Assembly: GCA_963759125.1 (NCBI GenBank)
Contig: CAVWXN010000004.1
Span: 186,001-250,000, forward strand
DNA from: JABDQA01 sp963759125
Lineage (GTDB): Bacteria > Desulfobacterota > Desulfobulbia > Desulfobulbales > Desulfocapsaceae
Reading direction: 5' to 3'
DNA length: 64,000 bases
Under the pieces are notes generated by a model that ran no database searches, was not told the origin of the DNA, and worked only from the letters and a program-made list of their open reading frames with translations. Of this stretch, positions 44,582-54,977 are shown in pieces (within the stretch, counting starts at the first letter, position 1; each line of letters opens with the position of its first letter). The translations under genes and the position numbers were made by a program.

Positions 44582-45687
44582 GTGAGACCGGCAGCAATAA
44601 ATCAGCGTTGCGATTGCTGCTCACCGGCGGCGGTACCGGCGGTCATCTGTTTCCGGCCGTAGCCACGGCCGAACAGGTGCGGGAGGCAGTGCCGGAGAGT
44701 AGCGTGCTGTTTGTCGGCACCCGGCGGAGACTGGACCGCGATTCACTTGCCCGTGCTGGTTTTTCGGTGACGACCATCCATTCTTACGGGCTCAAGGGAA
44801 AGAATGTCTGGGAATTGCTCAAGGCCCTTGTGGTGCTGCCTTTCTCTGTGGTGGAGTCAGGCTACCATATCTTGAAATTTAATCCCGATGTGGTTCTGGG
44901 CGTGGGCGGCTACGTTACCGGGCCGGTAGTGGCGGCAGCCTGGCTGCTGCGTCGACCAACCCTGATACACGAACAGAACTCGGTTCCCGGTCTGGCCAAC
45001 CGCAAGCTGGGACGACTGGTCGACAGGGTCTGCCTGTCGCTGCCCCAGAGCGAGAAATTCTTTCCAGCTGGAAAATCAGTGCTGACTGGCAATCCGGTTC
45101 GCAAGAAAATCATCGAAGCCGGCCGCCATAGAAGTTCGGGTAATGGACGACGGACCCTGCTTATTCTCGGCGGCAGCCAGGGAGCGCACGCGATCAATGA
45201 AATGATCGTCGAGGCCTTGAGAGGCGGTATTGAGGCCTTCTCCTCTCTCCGAGTAATTCACCAGACCGGCCGTGATGATGAACAGATGGTTAAACAGGCC
45301 TATGAAAAGATGGGCATCGACCACCTGGTTTCGGCCTTTTTTACTGATATGGCCGAGCTCTACCAGCAGGCAGATCTTATCGTCTCCCGGGCCGGGGCGA
45401 CCACTCTGGCAGAGATCGGAGTGGTTGGTACGCCAGCTGTGTTGATTCCCTATCCCTATGCTGCTGACAACCACCAGGAAAAAAATGGAGCCTGGTATGT
45501 GGAGAGCGGGGCGGCAGTGATGTTTGCCCAGCAGGATCTTACTCCGCAGATGCTGGCCGAGGAGATACTCAGAATTATCAACGATCAGACCCGGCTCGAA
45601 ACCATGTCCGAGTCGATGAAGAAACTGGGCATCTCTGATGCCGCCGAGCGGATCGTGGATATCTGTCTGGATCTGTCGAGGAAGTAA
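44578..45687 (+). CDS. murG: Lipid II synthase MurG
   Basis: 369 residues of the GT-B glycosyltransferase that adds GlcNAc to lipid I at the inner membrane face. LLLTGGGTGGHLFPAVATAEQV, HEQNSVPGLANRKLGR, LILGGSQGAHAINEM and RAGATTLAEIGVVGTPAVLIPYPYAADNHQ are all present. The start is GTG 44578, overlapping the murD stop. Confidence 0.95.
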   Translation: MSETGSNKSALRLLLTGGGTGGHLFPAVATAEQVREAVPESSVLFVGTRRRLDRDSLARAGFSVTTIHSYGLKGKNVWELLKALVVLPFSVVESGYHILKFNPDVVLGVGGYVTGPVVAAAWLLRRPTLIHEQNSVPGLANRKLGRLVDRVCLSLPQSEKFFPAGKSVLTGNPVRKKIIEAGRHRSSGNGRRTLLILGGSQGAHAINEMIVEALRGGIEAFSSLRVIHQTGRDDEQMVKQAYEKMGIDHLVSAFFTDMAELYQQADLIVSRAGATTLAEIGVVGTPAVLIPYPYAADNHQEKNGAWYVESGAAVMFAQQDLTPQMLAEEILRIINDQTRLETMSESMKKLGISDAAERIVDICLDLSRK

Positions 45688-45690
45688 CCT

Positions 45691-47070
45691 ATGTACCGGA
45701 AGACCAAACACATACATTTCGTCGGTATCGGGGGCATCGGTATGAGCGGCATTGCCGAGCTGCTGGCCAACCTGGGCTACCGGGTTTCCGGCTCCGACCT
45801 GAACCGGTCGAAGATCACCGAGCGCCTTGGTGAGTTGGGCTGTAGTGTGTTTACGGGACATGATAGCCAATGGATCGAAGGAGCCGATGTAATCGTTGCC
45901 TCATCGGCCATCTCCGATAACAACCCCGAGATCCTGGCTGCCCGCGAACAGGGAATACCGGTGGTGATGCGGGCCGAGATGCTGGCCGAACTGATGCGCC
46001 TGAAAAAATTCGGGATTGCCGTTGCCGGCAGCCATGGCAAAACCTCTACCACCTCGATGGTGAGCTGGATCATGGCCCAGGCCGGCCTTGACCCAACCAT
46101 CGTAGTTGGCGGCAAAGTCGATTGCCTGGGGGGCAATGCAAAGCTTGGCGAAGGAGAGTTCCTGGTGGCCGAAGCGGATGAGAGCGACGGCTCGTTTCTC
46201 AAGCTTTCACCGGTGCTCGAGGTGGTAACTAATATCGATTTTGAGCATCCCGATTTCTACGCTGATATTGACCAGGTCAAAGAGGCCTTTGTAGAGTTCA
46301 TCGACAAGGTACCTTTTTACGGTGCCGCCATTATTTGTCTGGACGACAAAAATATCGCCGAGGTGCTCCCCCGGATAAGCAAGCGGATGATTACCTACGG
46401 GCTCACGCGGCAGGCTGATCTGTATGCCGAAAACCTCAGGTTTGAAAACGGCCGCAGTTGTTTTGATGCCTATTGGGAAGGAGAACTGCTGGGCTCGGTG
46501 GAACTGCCTCAACCAGGCAAGCACAATGTCTACAACTCCCTGGCCTCCATCTGTGTCGGGCTCGAGCTCGAAATAGATTTTGCCGTCATTGCCGAAGCAC
46601 TCGGCTCTTTTGCCGGTGTCCAGCGGCGACTGGAACTCAAGGGGGTTGCCGGCGGCATAACGGTGGTCGATGATTACGGCCACCACCCGACGGAGATTCT
46701 AGCCACCCTAAGTGCCGTCAAGCAAGCCTGGCCGGATAAACGGCTGGTGGTCCTTTTCCAGCCTCATCGCTACAGCCGCACCAAAGGGTTGTTCAGCGAA
46801 TTTCAGACCTGCTTCCATCAAGCGGACTATCTGGTGATGACCGATATCTATGCGGCCAGTGAGGAACCGATTGAGGGCATCGACAGCTTGCGGCTGCTCG
46901 AAAAGATTAAGAAGCACGGTCAGCGAAACACTGCTTATATCGGGGAAGTGGAGAAACTGGCGGAAGCGGTGATAGATAATTTACAGCCCGGCGACCTGGT
47001 CTTGACCCTGGGAGCTGGAAATATATTCAGAGCCGGCGAGGATCTGCTCGCCCTGCTCGAACAATGTTGA
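45691..47070 (+). CDS. murC: UDP-MurNAc:L-alanine ligase MurC
   Basis: 459 residues. IHFVGIGGIGMSGIAELL, AVAGSHGKTSTTSMVSWIM, EADESDGSFLKLSP, the NIDFEHPDFY motif, and DDYGHHPTEILATL are typical of MurC. It adds the first amino acid of the stem peptide. Only three bases separate it from murG and seven from murB. Confidence 0.95.
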   Translation: MYRKTKHIHFVGIGGIGMSGIAELLANLGYRVSGSDLNRSKITERLGELGCSVFTGHDSQWIEGADVIVASSAISDNNPEILAAREQGIPVVMRAEMLAELMRLKKFGIAVAGSHGKTSTTSMVSWIMAQAGLDPTIVVGGKVDCLGGNAKLGEGEFLVAEADESDGSFLKLSPVLEVVTNIDFEHPDFYADIDQVKEAFVEFIDKVPFYGAAIICLDDKNIAEVLPRISKRMITYGLTRQADLYAENLRFENGRSCFDAYWEGELLGSVELPQPGKHNVYNSLASICVGLELEIDFAVIAEALGSFAGVQRRLELKGVAGGITVVDDYGHHPTEILATLSAVKQAWPDKRLVVLFQPHRYSRTKGLFSEFQTCFHQADYLVMTDIYAASEEPIEGIDSLRLLEKIKKHGQRNTAYIGEVEKLAEAVIDNLQPGDLVLTLGAGNIFRAGEDLLALLEQC

Positions 47071-47077
47071 CAAGAAA

Positions 47078-48007
47078 ATGACTCTGAGCTCCTCCCAAAA
47101 AGCAGTGCTGACTGGAGTTGTCAGGGGGAAGATCCAGTGGGATGCGCCGTTGTCGGCCTGGACCACGTATCGGATCGGGGGACCCGCTGATGCTCTGGTC
47201 ACACTGCTTGATGTGGAAGATCTGCAGGAGGTGTTGAAATTCTGCCGCCTCGAGGAGCTGCGCTGGAAACTGCTGGGCAGAGGATCAAATATTCTGGCCG
47301 CCGACGAGGGCTTTGGCGGCATAATTATTGTTCTGGGAGAAGGCTTCAAGTACATTGGCCGCGACCCTGAGAGGGCTCAGAAGAGCAACTGGGTCAAATC
47401 AGGAGCTGGTGTGGGGCTCGCCAGGCTCTCCTCCTATTGTGCCGACAGCGGTTTGTCGGGATTCGAGTTTGCCTCGGGGATTCCTGGAACCGTGGGCGGC
47501 GGCGTGGTAATGAATGCCGGGGCCTGGGGCAGATCAATGAGTGAGGTGATCAGATCGATCGACCTGGTTGACCACGAAAAAATAGAAATTATTAGTGAGA
47601 AGCATCTCAATTTCAGCTACCGCACCTGTCGAGCACTGGCAGGACGAAAAGATGCAGTGGTGACCGGTGTGACCATGAGTTTCAAAACCGCAGCTCCAGA
47701 GCAGATAAGAGAAACCGTTCGAACGCTCAAGGAAAAGAGAAAAGAACGGCAGCCATATGGACAACCCAATTGCGGTTCGGTGTTTAGAAATTTAGAGGAG
47801 ATCAGTGCCGGCAAATTGATCGATGACGCCGGACTGAAGGGGAGGCGCATCGGCGATGCTGCCGTATCTGAAAAACACGCCAATTTTATTGTCAATTGTG
47901 GTCAAGCAACTGCCCAAGATGTACTGGCTTTGATCGATGAGATAAAAGAAAAAGTTATGCAGACCAGTGGTGTCGAGTTGATACCCGAAGTGCAATTTCT
48001 CCGCTAG
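47078..48007 (+). CDS. murB: UDP-N-acetylenolpyruvoylglucosamine reductase MurB
   Basis: 309 residues, an FAD enzyme that makes UDP-MurNAc. TTYRIGGPADALV, GRGSNILAADEGF, FASGIPGTVGGGVVMNAGAWG, the catalytic serine in PNCGSVFRN and the C-terminal LIPEVQFL are visible. The YRIGG/short-loop layout is that of the type II (S. aureus-like) enzymes. It lies directly between murC and ftsQ. Confidence 0.95.
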   Translation: MTLSSSQKAVLTGVVRGKIQWDAPLSAWTTYRIGGPADALVTLLDVEDLQEVLKFCRLEELRWKLLGRGSNILAADEGFGGIIIVLGEGFKYIGRDPERAQKSNWVKSGAGVGLARLSSYCADSGLSGFEFASGIPGTVGGGVVMNAGAWGRSMSEVIRSIDLVDHEKIEIISEKHLNFSYRTCRALAGRKDAVVTGVTMSFKTAAPEQIRETVRTLKEKRKERQPYGQPNCGSVFRNLEEISAGKLIDDAGLKGRRIGDAAVSEKHANFIVNCGQATAQDVLALIDEIKEKVMQTSGVELIPEVQFLR

Positions 48008-48018
48008 TTTAAGCAAAT

Positions 48019-49011
48019 ATGAAAGATTGGCTGCAGAAGATACTCGGGAATAAAAAGAAAAATCGCTACACCGTCGAAGGTGGCGGGGTGGAGACCGGCA
48101 GGGGGGCGTTCCGGTTCGATGATCGGGACCAGAAACAGCGTAAATCCCTGTTGAAGAAACTAAATAATTATTGGAGTAGGCGTAAAGACAATAGACCGAT
48201 ATCTTATAAAAGCGCACCCCAGCCGAGCAGCCTCAGAAAACTGCTGCTGATCTTCTGTCTGGTCAGTGCGGGAGCACTGTTTTTCAAAAGCGGCGGGTTC
48301 AGTCTTTTTTTCGTGCCTCTCGAAGATCTCGATTATTTCAGAATTACTGAGATCAGGGTTGAAGGCTGCACCAATACAAGTGCAGATGAGATTCGTGCAG
48401 CCTCAGGGGTGAAAGTGAGCACCAGTCTGTTTGCCGTCGATGAGAGACTGATCACTGAAAACGTCAGGCAAGAAAGCCTCTGGGTGGATCAGGTCACCGT
48501 TGCCAGGAACTGGCCCGATACCTTGATTCTGCAGGTTCGTGAATTTAAGCCCTATGCCCTCATCGCCGTCGGTGAGGATGAAGCGGCGCCGCTCTATTAT
48601 CTCGATCGCAAGGGGAACACTTTTGTCAAAACGACCTATGGTATGGATTTGGACTATCCGGTGATCACCGGTCTCGAACAGGCGGAGGATCTCGATACAG
48701 TGCCTTCAGAGCTTGAAGCCCCGCTCGATCTGCTCAGGCTGGCAGAATCCAACAATCCGAATCTGCCGCTGCAGTCGATTTCCGAGCTGCATGTGGATGC
48801 TGAAGAGGGACTTATCCTCTATTTGGTGGAACATCCATTCCCGATATTTTTTGGTGAAGGCGACATCGGAAAGAAATACATGCGGCTCAGAAAGGTGCTG
48901 GAAATGCTCTATAAGCCGCGTCGAACTGGTATGGATATAGGCCGCGTTGCCTATATCAAGATGGACTACTTAAAGGATAAGGTGATTGTCGGTTACGACG
49001 AGTCAGGGTGA
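48019..49011 (+). CDS. ftsQ: Cell division protein FtsQ
   Basis: 330 residues with a basic cytoplasmic N-terminus of about 75 residues, one membrane helix (about 76-100) and a periplasmic POTRA domain (FRITEIRVEGCTNTSADEIRAAS). It continues with VARNWPDTLILQVREFKPYALI and YLDRKGNTFVK, which fit FtsQ/DivIB. The long hydrophilic N-terminus is longer than in enteric FtsQ. The stop lies nine bases before the preferred ftsA start. Confidence 0.88.
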   Translation: MKDWLQKILGNKKKNRYTVEGGGVETGRGAFRFDDRDQKQRKSLLKKLNNYWSRRKDNRPISYKSAPQPSSLRKLLLIFCLVSAGALFFKSGGFSLFFVPLEDLDYFRITEIRVEGCTNTSADEIRAASGVKVSTSLFAVDERLITENVRQESLWVDQVTVARNWPDTLILQVREFKPYALIAVGEDEAAPLYYLDRKGNTFVKTTYGMDLDYPVITGLEQAEDLDTVPSELEAPLDLLRLAESNNPNLPLQSISELHVDAEEGLILYLVEHPFPIFFGEGDIGKKYMRLRKVLEMLYKPRRTGMDIGRVAYIKMDYLKDKVIVGYDESG

Positions 49012-49019
49012 GTTTGAAT

Positions 49020-50288
49020 ATGGATAAGAACAAAGATCAGGAGTTGGAAATGGGTGTCGAGCCCGTCGGTGAGCAGAAACGCGATGTTCGGGGCAATCTT
49101 GTGGTCGGACTTGATATCGGCACTACAAAAATCTGCTGCGTGGTCGGCGAGGTCTTCCAGGATGGTGTCGATATTATCGGGGTCGGGACCACACCGTCTC
49201 TGGGGATGCGCAAAGGGGTGGTAGTCAATATCGAGAGTACAGTGGCCTCGATCCGAAAATCGGTGAAGGTCGCCGAGGATATCGCCGGCTGCGACCTCGA
49301 GTCGGTTTACGTCGGCATTGCCGGGAACCACATTAAGGGATTCAACAGCCCGGGTATCCTGGCGATTAACAACAGGGAGATCAAGCAGGCCGACGTCCAG
49401 GAGGTGATCACCGCGGCCCAGACCGTGAAAATTTCTGAGAATCAGCGGGTCATCCATGTACTGCCGCAGGAATATATGGTCGATGACCATACCGGCATCC
49501 AGAATCCGCTCGGCATGACCGGGGTCAGGCTGGTGACCAACGTCCACATCGTCACCGCCGATATCGGGGCCGTGCACAACCTGGTTACCTGCTGCAACAA
49601 GGCTGGCCTCGAGGTTGCCGATATGGTGCTGGAGTCCATCGCCTCCGCCAAGGCGGTACTCACCCAGGACGAGATGGATCTCGGTGTGGTCCTGGTGGAC
49701 ATAGGCGGCGGTACCACAGATATCGCCGTGTTCTATGAGGGGACCATCAGGCACACTTGTGAACTGGGCTTGGGGGGGCATAACCTGACAAACGATTTGT
49801 CCGTTGGCTTGCGAACTCCGCTGGCTGAGGCGGAACGCCTCAAAGAGGACTACGGCAGCGCTCTGTCAGCGGTGATCAAGTCAAATCATGTGGTCGACGT
49901 CCCCTCGGTAGGTGACCGGGAGCCGCGGCGGGTGACTCAGAAAGTACTGGTTGACATCATCGAGGCACGCATGGTGGAGATCCTCGAATTGGTCAACCGG
50001 GAGCTGGTCGTCTCTGGTCAGAAGAACAGAATAAACGCCGGAATCGTTCTGACCGGCGGCACCTCGCTGCTGGTTAACCTCGTCGATCTCGCCGAGCAGA
50101 TTTTTGATATGCCGGTAAGGGTTGGATATCCCAGTGGAATCGGTGGCAGGGTTAATGATGTTTACACCCCGCGTTGCACCACTGGGGTCGGTCTGGTGCT
50201 CTATGGAAGAGACCATCAGATGAGCGCCCTGGATAAAGACACCGGAGTGATGGACAAAATGAGAGGGCTGTTTAAAAAAATCATGTAG
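49020..50288 (+). CDS. ftsA: Cell division protein FtsA
   Basis: 422 residues of the actin-like membrane tether of FtsZ. VVGLDIGTTKICCVVGE, the 1C subdomain, VLVDIGGGTTDIAVFYEG, GIVLTGGTSLLVNLVDLAEQIF and the C-terminal amphipathic helix MDKMRGLFKKIM are present. I chose ATG 49020 with AGGGTGAG upstream; GTG 49008, overlapping the ftsQ stop, is an alternative. Confidence 0.94.
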   Translation: MDKNKDQELEMGVEPVGEQKRDVRGNLVVGLDIGTTKICCVVGEVFQDGVDIIGVGTTPSLGMRKGVVVNIESTVASIRKSVKVAEDIAGCDLESVYVGIAGNHIKGFNSPGILAINNREIKQADVQEVITAAQTVKISENQRVIHVLPQEYMVDDHTGIQNPLGMTGVRLVTNVHIVTADIGAVHNLVTCCNKAGLEVADMVLESIASAKAVLTQDEMDLGVVLVDIGGGTTDIAVFYEGTIRHTCELGLGGHNLTNDLSVGLRTPLAEAERLKEDYGSALSAVIKSNHVVDVPSVGDREPRRVTQKVLVDIIEARMVEILELVNRELVVSGQKNRINAGIVLTGGTSLLVNLVDLAEQIFDMPVRVGYPSGIGGRVNDVYTPRCTTGVGLVLYGRDHQMSALDKDTGVMDKMRGLFKKIM

Positions 50289-50403
50289 TCGAGGACTTTT
50301 TTGTTTATGTGGGCACGATGAAATGCTATAGTTCCTATGCCAAGGAATAAGACCTTTTATCCTGCCCTAACTGTCGAGAATTAATAGATATTGGGAGATT
50401 ACC

Positions 50404-51693
50404 ATGCCGTTCAGAATGGCAGAGACAGAGAGCGTTGCGGTAGTGAAAGTTATCGGCCTTGGTGGCGGTGGCGGAAACGCTATCAACACCATGGTAGATA
50501 ATAAGCTTCAGGGAGTGGAGTTCATCGTTGCCAACACCGACAAACAGGCCCTGGATCAATCCAAAGCCGATATCTGTATTCAGTTGGGACCGTCCATTAC
50601 CAAAGGGCTCGGTGCGGGGGCCGATCCGGAGACCGGGGCCCAGTCTGCCCATGAGTCAATGGAAGAGGTCAAAGACTGTCTGCTTGGCGGCGACATGGTC
50701 TTCATCACTGCCGGGCTGGGCGGCGGTACCGGCACCGGAGCTGCACCGGTGGTTGCCAAGATCAGCAAGGAACTGGGCGCTCTGACTGTAGCTGTGGTGA
50801 CCAAGCCTTTTAATTTTGAAGGTAAGCAGCGGCAGCGAAACGCTGAAGCCGGCTGGCAGGAACTGCATAAATATGCCGATACGATCATCACGGTGCCCAA
50901 CGACCGACTGTTGAGCCTGATGCAGAAGACGTCCAAACTCTCCGACATGCTGTCCCTGGCCGATACAGTTCTGCTCCAGGCCGTCAAAGGGATTACCGAT
51001 CTGATCAATGTGCCCGGCCTGATCAATGCAGATTTTGCCGATCTGCGCACGGTGATGAAGGAAGTCGGCCCGGCCATCATGGGATCTGCCTCGGCGGTAG
51101 GTGAAAACAGGGCGGTTGAGGCGGCCAAGCGGGCCATCGATAACCAGCTCCTGGAAGATGTCGGCATCGATGGCGCCCGCGGTCTGCTGATCAATATTTC
51201 TGCCACCGAAGAGAGCTTCACCATGGCCGAGTTCATGGAGGCCTCGGCCTTGATTCAGGATAAGGTCGATGAGGATGCCAAGGTGGTCATCGGCGCACTC
51301 TACGACGACAGCCTGGGCGACGCCCTTCAGGTAACGGTAATAGCCACCGGTGTTGGCGACGTCAGCACCAGGGAGAGAACCATCGCCCAGGTCGGCGATC
51401 TGCCTCGCAAACAGCAGTATGAAGTGCCGGTGAAACCTCCCAAGCCGGTTGACTCGGTACGCACGCAGCATCCGTTGAAGCCCGAAGCTGATAGACAGCA
51501 GCCCTACAAGCCTGCTCTGGCCAACAGGGCTCCCAAGGCCACCGTACTGCCCGGTTCCAATTTCGACGCCTTTGACAATTTCGGGCCGAGCCGCGGCAAC
51601 CGTTCCCTGGAAAAGGATGAGCACAAACCCAGCGAACGGATTAACGAGGATTACCTGGAGACTCCAACCTATCTGCGTAAAAAGGCTAATTGA
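50404..51693 (+). CDS. ftsZ: Cell division GTPase FtsZ
   Basis: 429 residues. GLGGGGGNAINTM, the tubulin signature GGGTGTGAAPVVAKI, PFNFEGKQRQRNAE and the T7 loop NADFADLRTVM are intact. A variable linker of about 90 residues leads to the C-terminal peptide YLETPTYLRKKAN, which binds FtsA. A GGGAG ribosome site lies at suitable distance before the ATG. It ends the dcw cluster. The 115 bases after ftsA may hold an extra ftsZ promoter, but I saw no strong boxes. Confidence 0.96.
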   Translation: MPFRMAETESVAVVKVIGLGGGGGNAINTMVDNKLQGVEFIVANTDKQALDQSKADICIQLGPSITKGLGAGADPETGAQSAHESMEEVKDCLLGGDMVFITAGLGGGTGTGAAPVVAKISKELGALTVAVVTKPFNFEGKQRQRNAEAGWQELHKYADTIITVPNDRLLSLMQKTSKLSDMLSLADTVLLQAVKGITDLINVPGLINADFADLRTVMKEVGPAIMGSASAVGENRAVEAAKRAIDNQLLEDVGIDGARGLLINISATEESFTMAEFMEASALIQDKVDEDAKVVIGALYDDSLGDALQVTVIATGVGDVSTRERTIAQVGDLPRKQQYEVPVKPPKPVDSVRTQHPLKPEADRQQPYKPALANRAPKATVLPGSNFDAFDNFGPSRGNRSLEKDEHKPSERINEDYLETPTYLRKKAN

Positions 51694-51718
51694 CAACGGC
51701 CTGGTGTATTGAGGGCTC

Positions 51719-53516
51719 TTGGATCGCAAAAGACAGGGAACATCGCGGACCGCAATCTCCAGGATACCATCCAGAGCCGATCTGCTTGACAAGGAGCGGG
51801 GCACCTACCTGAAAAAATGGAAGGGGCTGCTGCCTGTCGGCCTGTTATATCCCAATCACTACCGGGTAGGCATGTCCAACCTGGGCTTCCAGCTCGTCTA
51901 CCGGATACTCAACGAGTGCCATACACTGGTCTGCGAGAGGCTTTTTCTGCCCGAAACTGACCAGTCGCTTGTCTCGCTGGAGTCAGGGCGTCCGCCCGCT
52001 GATTTTTCCGTTATCTTCATTTCTGTCAGTTTCGAACACGACTACCTAAATCTTCCCCGATTTTTTCTTGCTTCAGGACTTGAGCCACTGGCCTACCGGA
52101 GGGGAGAGTCCATCGAACCTGGAAATCCGCTTGTGGTCTGCGGGGGGGTGGCCGCCTTTATGAATCCTGAACCGTTGGCAGACTTTGTCGATCTTTTCGT
52201 GGTGGGTGAAGCCGAGCCGCTGCTGCCGGTGCTGATCGAAAAGCTATTGCGACGACAATTTCAGCGACCGTCGCCGGCTGCTCTACCTGCTCAATCGGGA
52301 TTACGACGGTTTTTACGCTCCACAGCTCTATCAGGCCCACTATGATAGCCAAGACCACTTTGAAAGGATTGAAGCCGAGCCAGCTCTGCCCCCGCGTATT
52401 CGCCGAATTGGCCTGGAGACCACTGATTTTTCGGCCCATTCAGAGCTCTTGACTCCGAAAACCGAATTCTCTGATCTCTATCTTACCGAGCTGGGACGCG
52501 GGTGTTCCCGGGGCTGCCGCTTCTGCACCGCCGGCTTTGTCTATCGTCCGCCCCGTCTTTGGGATATCGAGGCGATCCTCAAAAGTCTGAAGGAACGACC
52601 CGGGGGAGTCGACCGGATTGGACTGCTAGGCATGGAAATGACCTCCCGGGAAAATCTTGAGTTGATTGCCGGAAACCTCGGCTCTGATGGCTGTTCGCTC
52701 TCTTTTTCCTCACTGCGGGCAGATAAGATTTCTGACAACCTTCTGGAGCTGCTCCGGGCCAGTAATCTGAAAAGTGTGGCGATTGCCCCGGATGGTGCTT
52801 CCGAACGGTTGCGCAGAGTGATCAACAAGCAGCTTACCGAAGCGGATCTGCTTGCTGCCGCCGAAAAATTAACCGCCGCAGGACTGCACCGGCTCAAGCT
52901 TTACCTGATGATCGGTCTGCCGACAGAAACCCTGGAAGATCTCGAAGAGTTCGTCGATCTGGTTCGAAGAATCAGGCAGGTGATGCAGCGTATAGGCCGC
53001 AAGCGTGGCCGTTTAAGTGAGATGTCGATCTCGGTCAACAGCTTTGTCCCCAAACCCTGGACGCCGTTTCAGTATCACCCTTTTGCGGCCGCGGATGAGC
53101 TCAATGGCGAAAAGACGCTCAAGGGGCGGGAGGGGGTGCAGAGTATCAAGAAAAAAATCAAGTATCTGAGAACTCACCTGGCTTCGCTTCCAAACCTTCG
53201 CCTCAAGTTTGACAATCCTGACCAGGCTCTGTTCCAGGCGGTACTGTCCCGTGGGGACCGCAGGCTTGGACAGGTATTGCTGATTATGGCCGACTCGGGT
53301 ATATCCTGGAAGCAGGCTTTGAAGCAGAGAGGGCTGAGCGAACAGCTTTTTGCGACCAGGCAATACACCCAGCACAGCCCTCTGGCCTGGACCATTATCG
53401 ATCACGGGATCGAGGACGCTTATTTATGGCGCGAATATCGCCGCAGTTTCGAGGAAAAATCAACCGCACCCTGCGACACCGGGGTCTGCAGAATCTGCGG
53501 CGTTTGTCGCGACTGA
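51719..53516 (+). CDS. B12-binding-type radical SAM protein (frame break)
   Basis: About 598 residues. The N-terminal half (VGLLYPNHYRVGMSNLGFQLVYRILN, then VVCGGVAAFMNPEPLADFVDLFVVGEAE) resembles a cobalamin-binding-type domain of radical SAM enzymes. The radical SAM core has GRGCSRGCRFCTAG (CxxxCxxC) and a SFSSLRADKIS strand. An extra base near 52251 separates them; removing it gives KLLDDNFSDRRRLLYLLNRDYDG. The family (YgiQ/TIGR03960-like) has no firm function here. The start is probably TTG 51719, 25 bases after ftsZ. Confidence 0.78.
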
Positions 53517-53522
53517 GCAGTG

Positions 53523-54977
53523 ATGATAAACAAGGGCGGTGACAAAAAGCAACAAGACAGTGGCCGGCAGCCAAGAGATGCCGGGCTGCAGTCGTTTACC
53601 CTGGTAAAATACTTTTCGTTCACCGCCCTGGGGGCGATCCTCATCTTCACCATGATCCTTTCCTGGATCATCTCCAACAATGCCAAAGACGTGATGCTCA
53701 AGCAGAGCGAAGATTATTCTCTGCTGCTGGCAGGCAACCTCAATCAGCAGGTATTCAGGCGTTTCGTGCTGCCCGCAGTGGTTCGCTACGGCCGGATCGC
53801 GCTGAGGAACCCGGATCAATTCGGCTATCTGGACAAGATCGTCAGCGAAATTATCCAGGGACTGGCTATCGATTCGGTCACCATTTACGACTCTAAAGAA
53901 AATATCATTTCCTACTCTACCCTCCCTGAAATGGTGGGTAAACGAGACAAGGGCGGCCTAGAATACGAAAAAGCGCTTGGGGGTGTCGCCAACTCCAGAT
54001 TCATCTACAGCGGCACGATGTGGAGCCTGCTTTCATCCGATCCTCAGATCAGCTGTCAGCTCAAAACCTTCATTCCTTTCAGACAGGTCAAAGAGAGCGG
54101 CGAAGCCGGGGAAGCGATCATGGGGGTAATCGAGATTGCCAAAGATCTCTCCAGGGACTACACCGCCATCTTGAAGCTGCAGGGCCGCATCATGATAGTT
54201 TCAGCGGTGGTCATGCTGGTGCTCTTTCTGGTGTTGCGTTCCATTGTGTCGCGGGCCGGGGATATCCTCGAACGCAGGATGGTGGAGCGGCTCACCCTCA
54301 AGGAACAACTCGACAAAAACGAGCGCCTGACCCATCTGGGAACCATGGTGGCCACAGTTTCCCATGAAATCAAAAGTCCTCTGGGCATCGTCCGTTCCAC
54401 GGCAGAGATCCTCAAAAAGAGAATTGAAAAAGTGGCACCTGGAAATGAAAATCTGGCCCAGATCATTGTCGATGAGACCAGACGACTCAATACTATTGTC
54501 ACCGAATTCCTCGATTTTGCCCGACCGCAGCAGCCCAAGCTCAAATCTTGTGATCTGCAGCAGATCCTGGACAGAGCAATAAATTTTACCAGCTCCATGG
54601 CTGAAAAACAGGGGGTGGAGATCGACACGATCTACCCAGGCGATGCCATAGTCAGAGAGGTTGACGAGGATATGCTTTACCGGGCCTTTCTAAATATCAT
54701 CCTCAATGGTATCCAGGCAATGGCAGAGGGCGGCCGGCTGCTGGTCGAAACCTCTGAAAGTGATGAAGGACAGGCGCTCATCTCATTCAAGGACAACGGA
54801 CCAGGTATGAGCGAGGAAATAACCGCCCAGGTATTCGAACCGTTCTTTACCAACAAAAGCAAGGGGACCGGTCTCGGGCTGGCCATTGCCAAGAATATCG
54901 TCGAGGAACATGGTGGCACTATAAAGGTTGTGAGCCGGGCGCAGGAAGGAACTGAATTTGTCATTATCTTACCTTGA
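53523..54977 (+). CDS. Membrane histidine kinase, NtrB-like
   Basis: 484 residues. A first membrane helix at about 31-52, a periplasmic domain of about 165 residues, a second helix at about 222-243, then HisKA with the phospho-histidine in ATVSHEIKSPLGIVR (near residue 281). The HATPase follows (LNIILNGIQAMAEGG, FKDNGPGMS, KSKGTGLGLAIAKNIVEEHGG). The NtrB/ZraS-type ATPase suggests a sigma-54 response regulator partner, which is not in the window. It begins six bases after the radical SAM gene and overlaps the next gene. Confidence 0.9.
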   Translation: MINKGGDKKQQDSGRQPRDAGLQSFTLVKYFSFTALGAILIFTMILSWIISNNAKDVMLKQSEDYSLLLAGNLNQQVFRRFVLPAVVRYGRIALRNPDQFGYLDKIVSEIIQGLAIDSVTIYDSKENIISYSTLPEMVGKRDKGGLEYEKALGGVANSRFIYSGTMWSLLSSDPQISCQLKTFIPFRQVKESGEAGEAIMGVIEIAKDLSRDYTAILKLQGRIMIVSAVVMLVLFLVLRSIVSRAGDILERRMVERLTLKEQLDKNERLTHLGTMVATVSHEIKSPLGIVRSTAEILKKRIEKVAPGNENLAQIIVDETRRLNTIVTEFLDFARPQQPKLKSCDLQQILDRAINFTSSMAEKQGVEIDTIYPGDAIVREVDEDMLYRAFLNIILNGIQAMAEGGRLLVETSESDEGQALISFKDNGPGMSEEITAQVFEPFFTNKSKGTGLGLAIAKNIVEEHGGTIKVVSRAQEGTEFVIILP

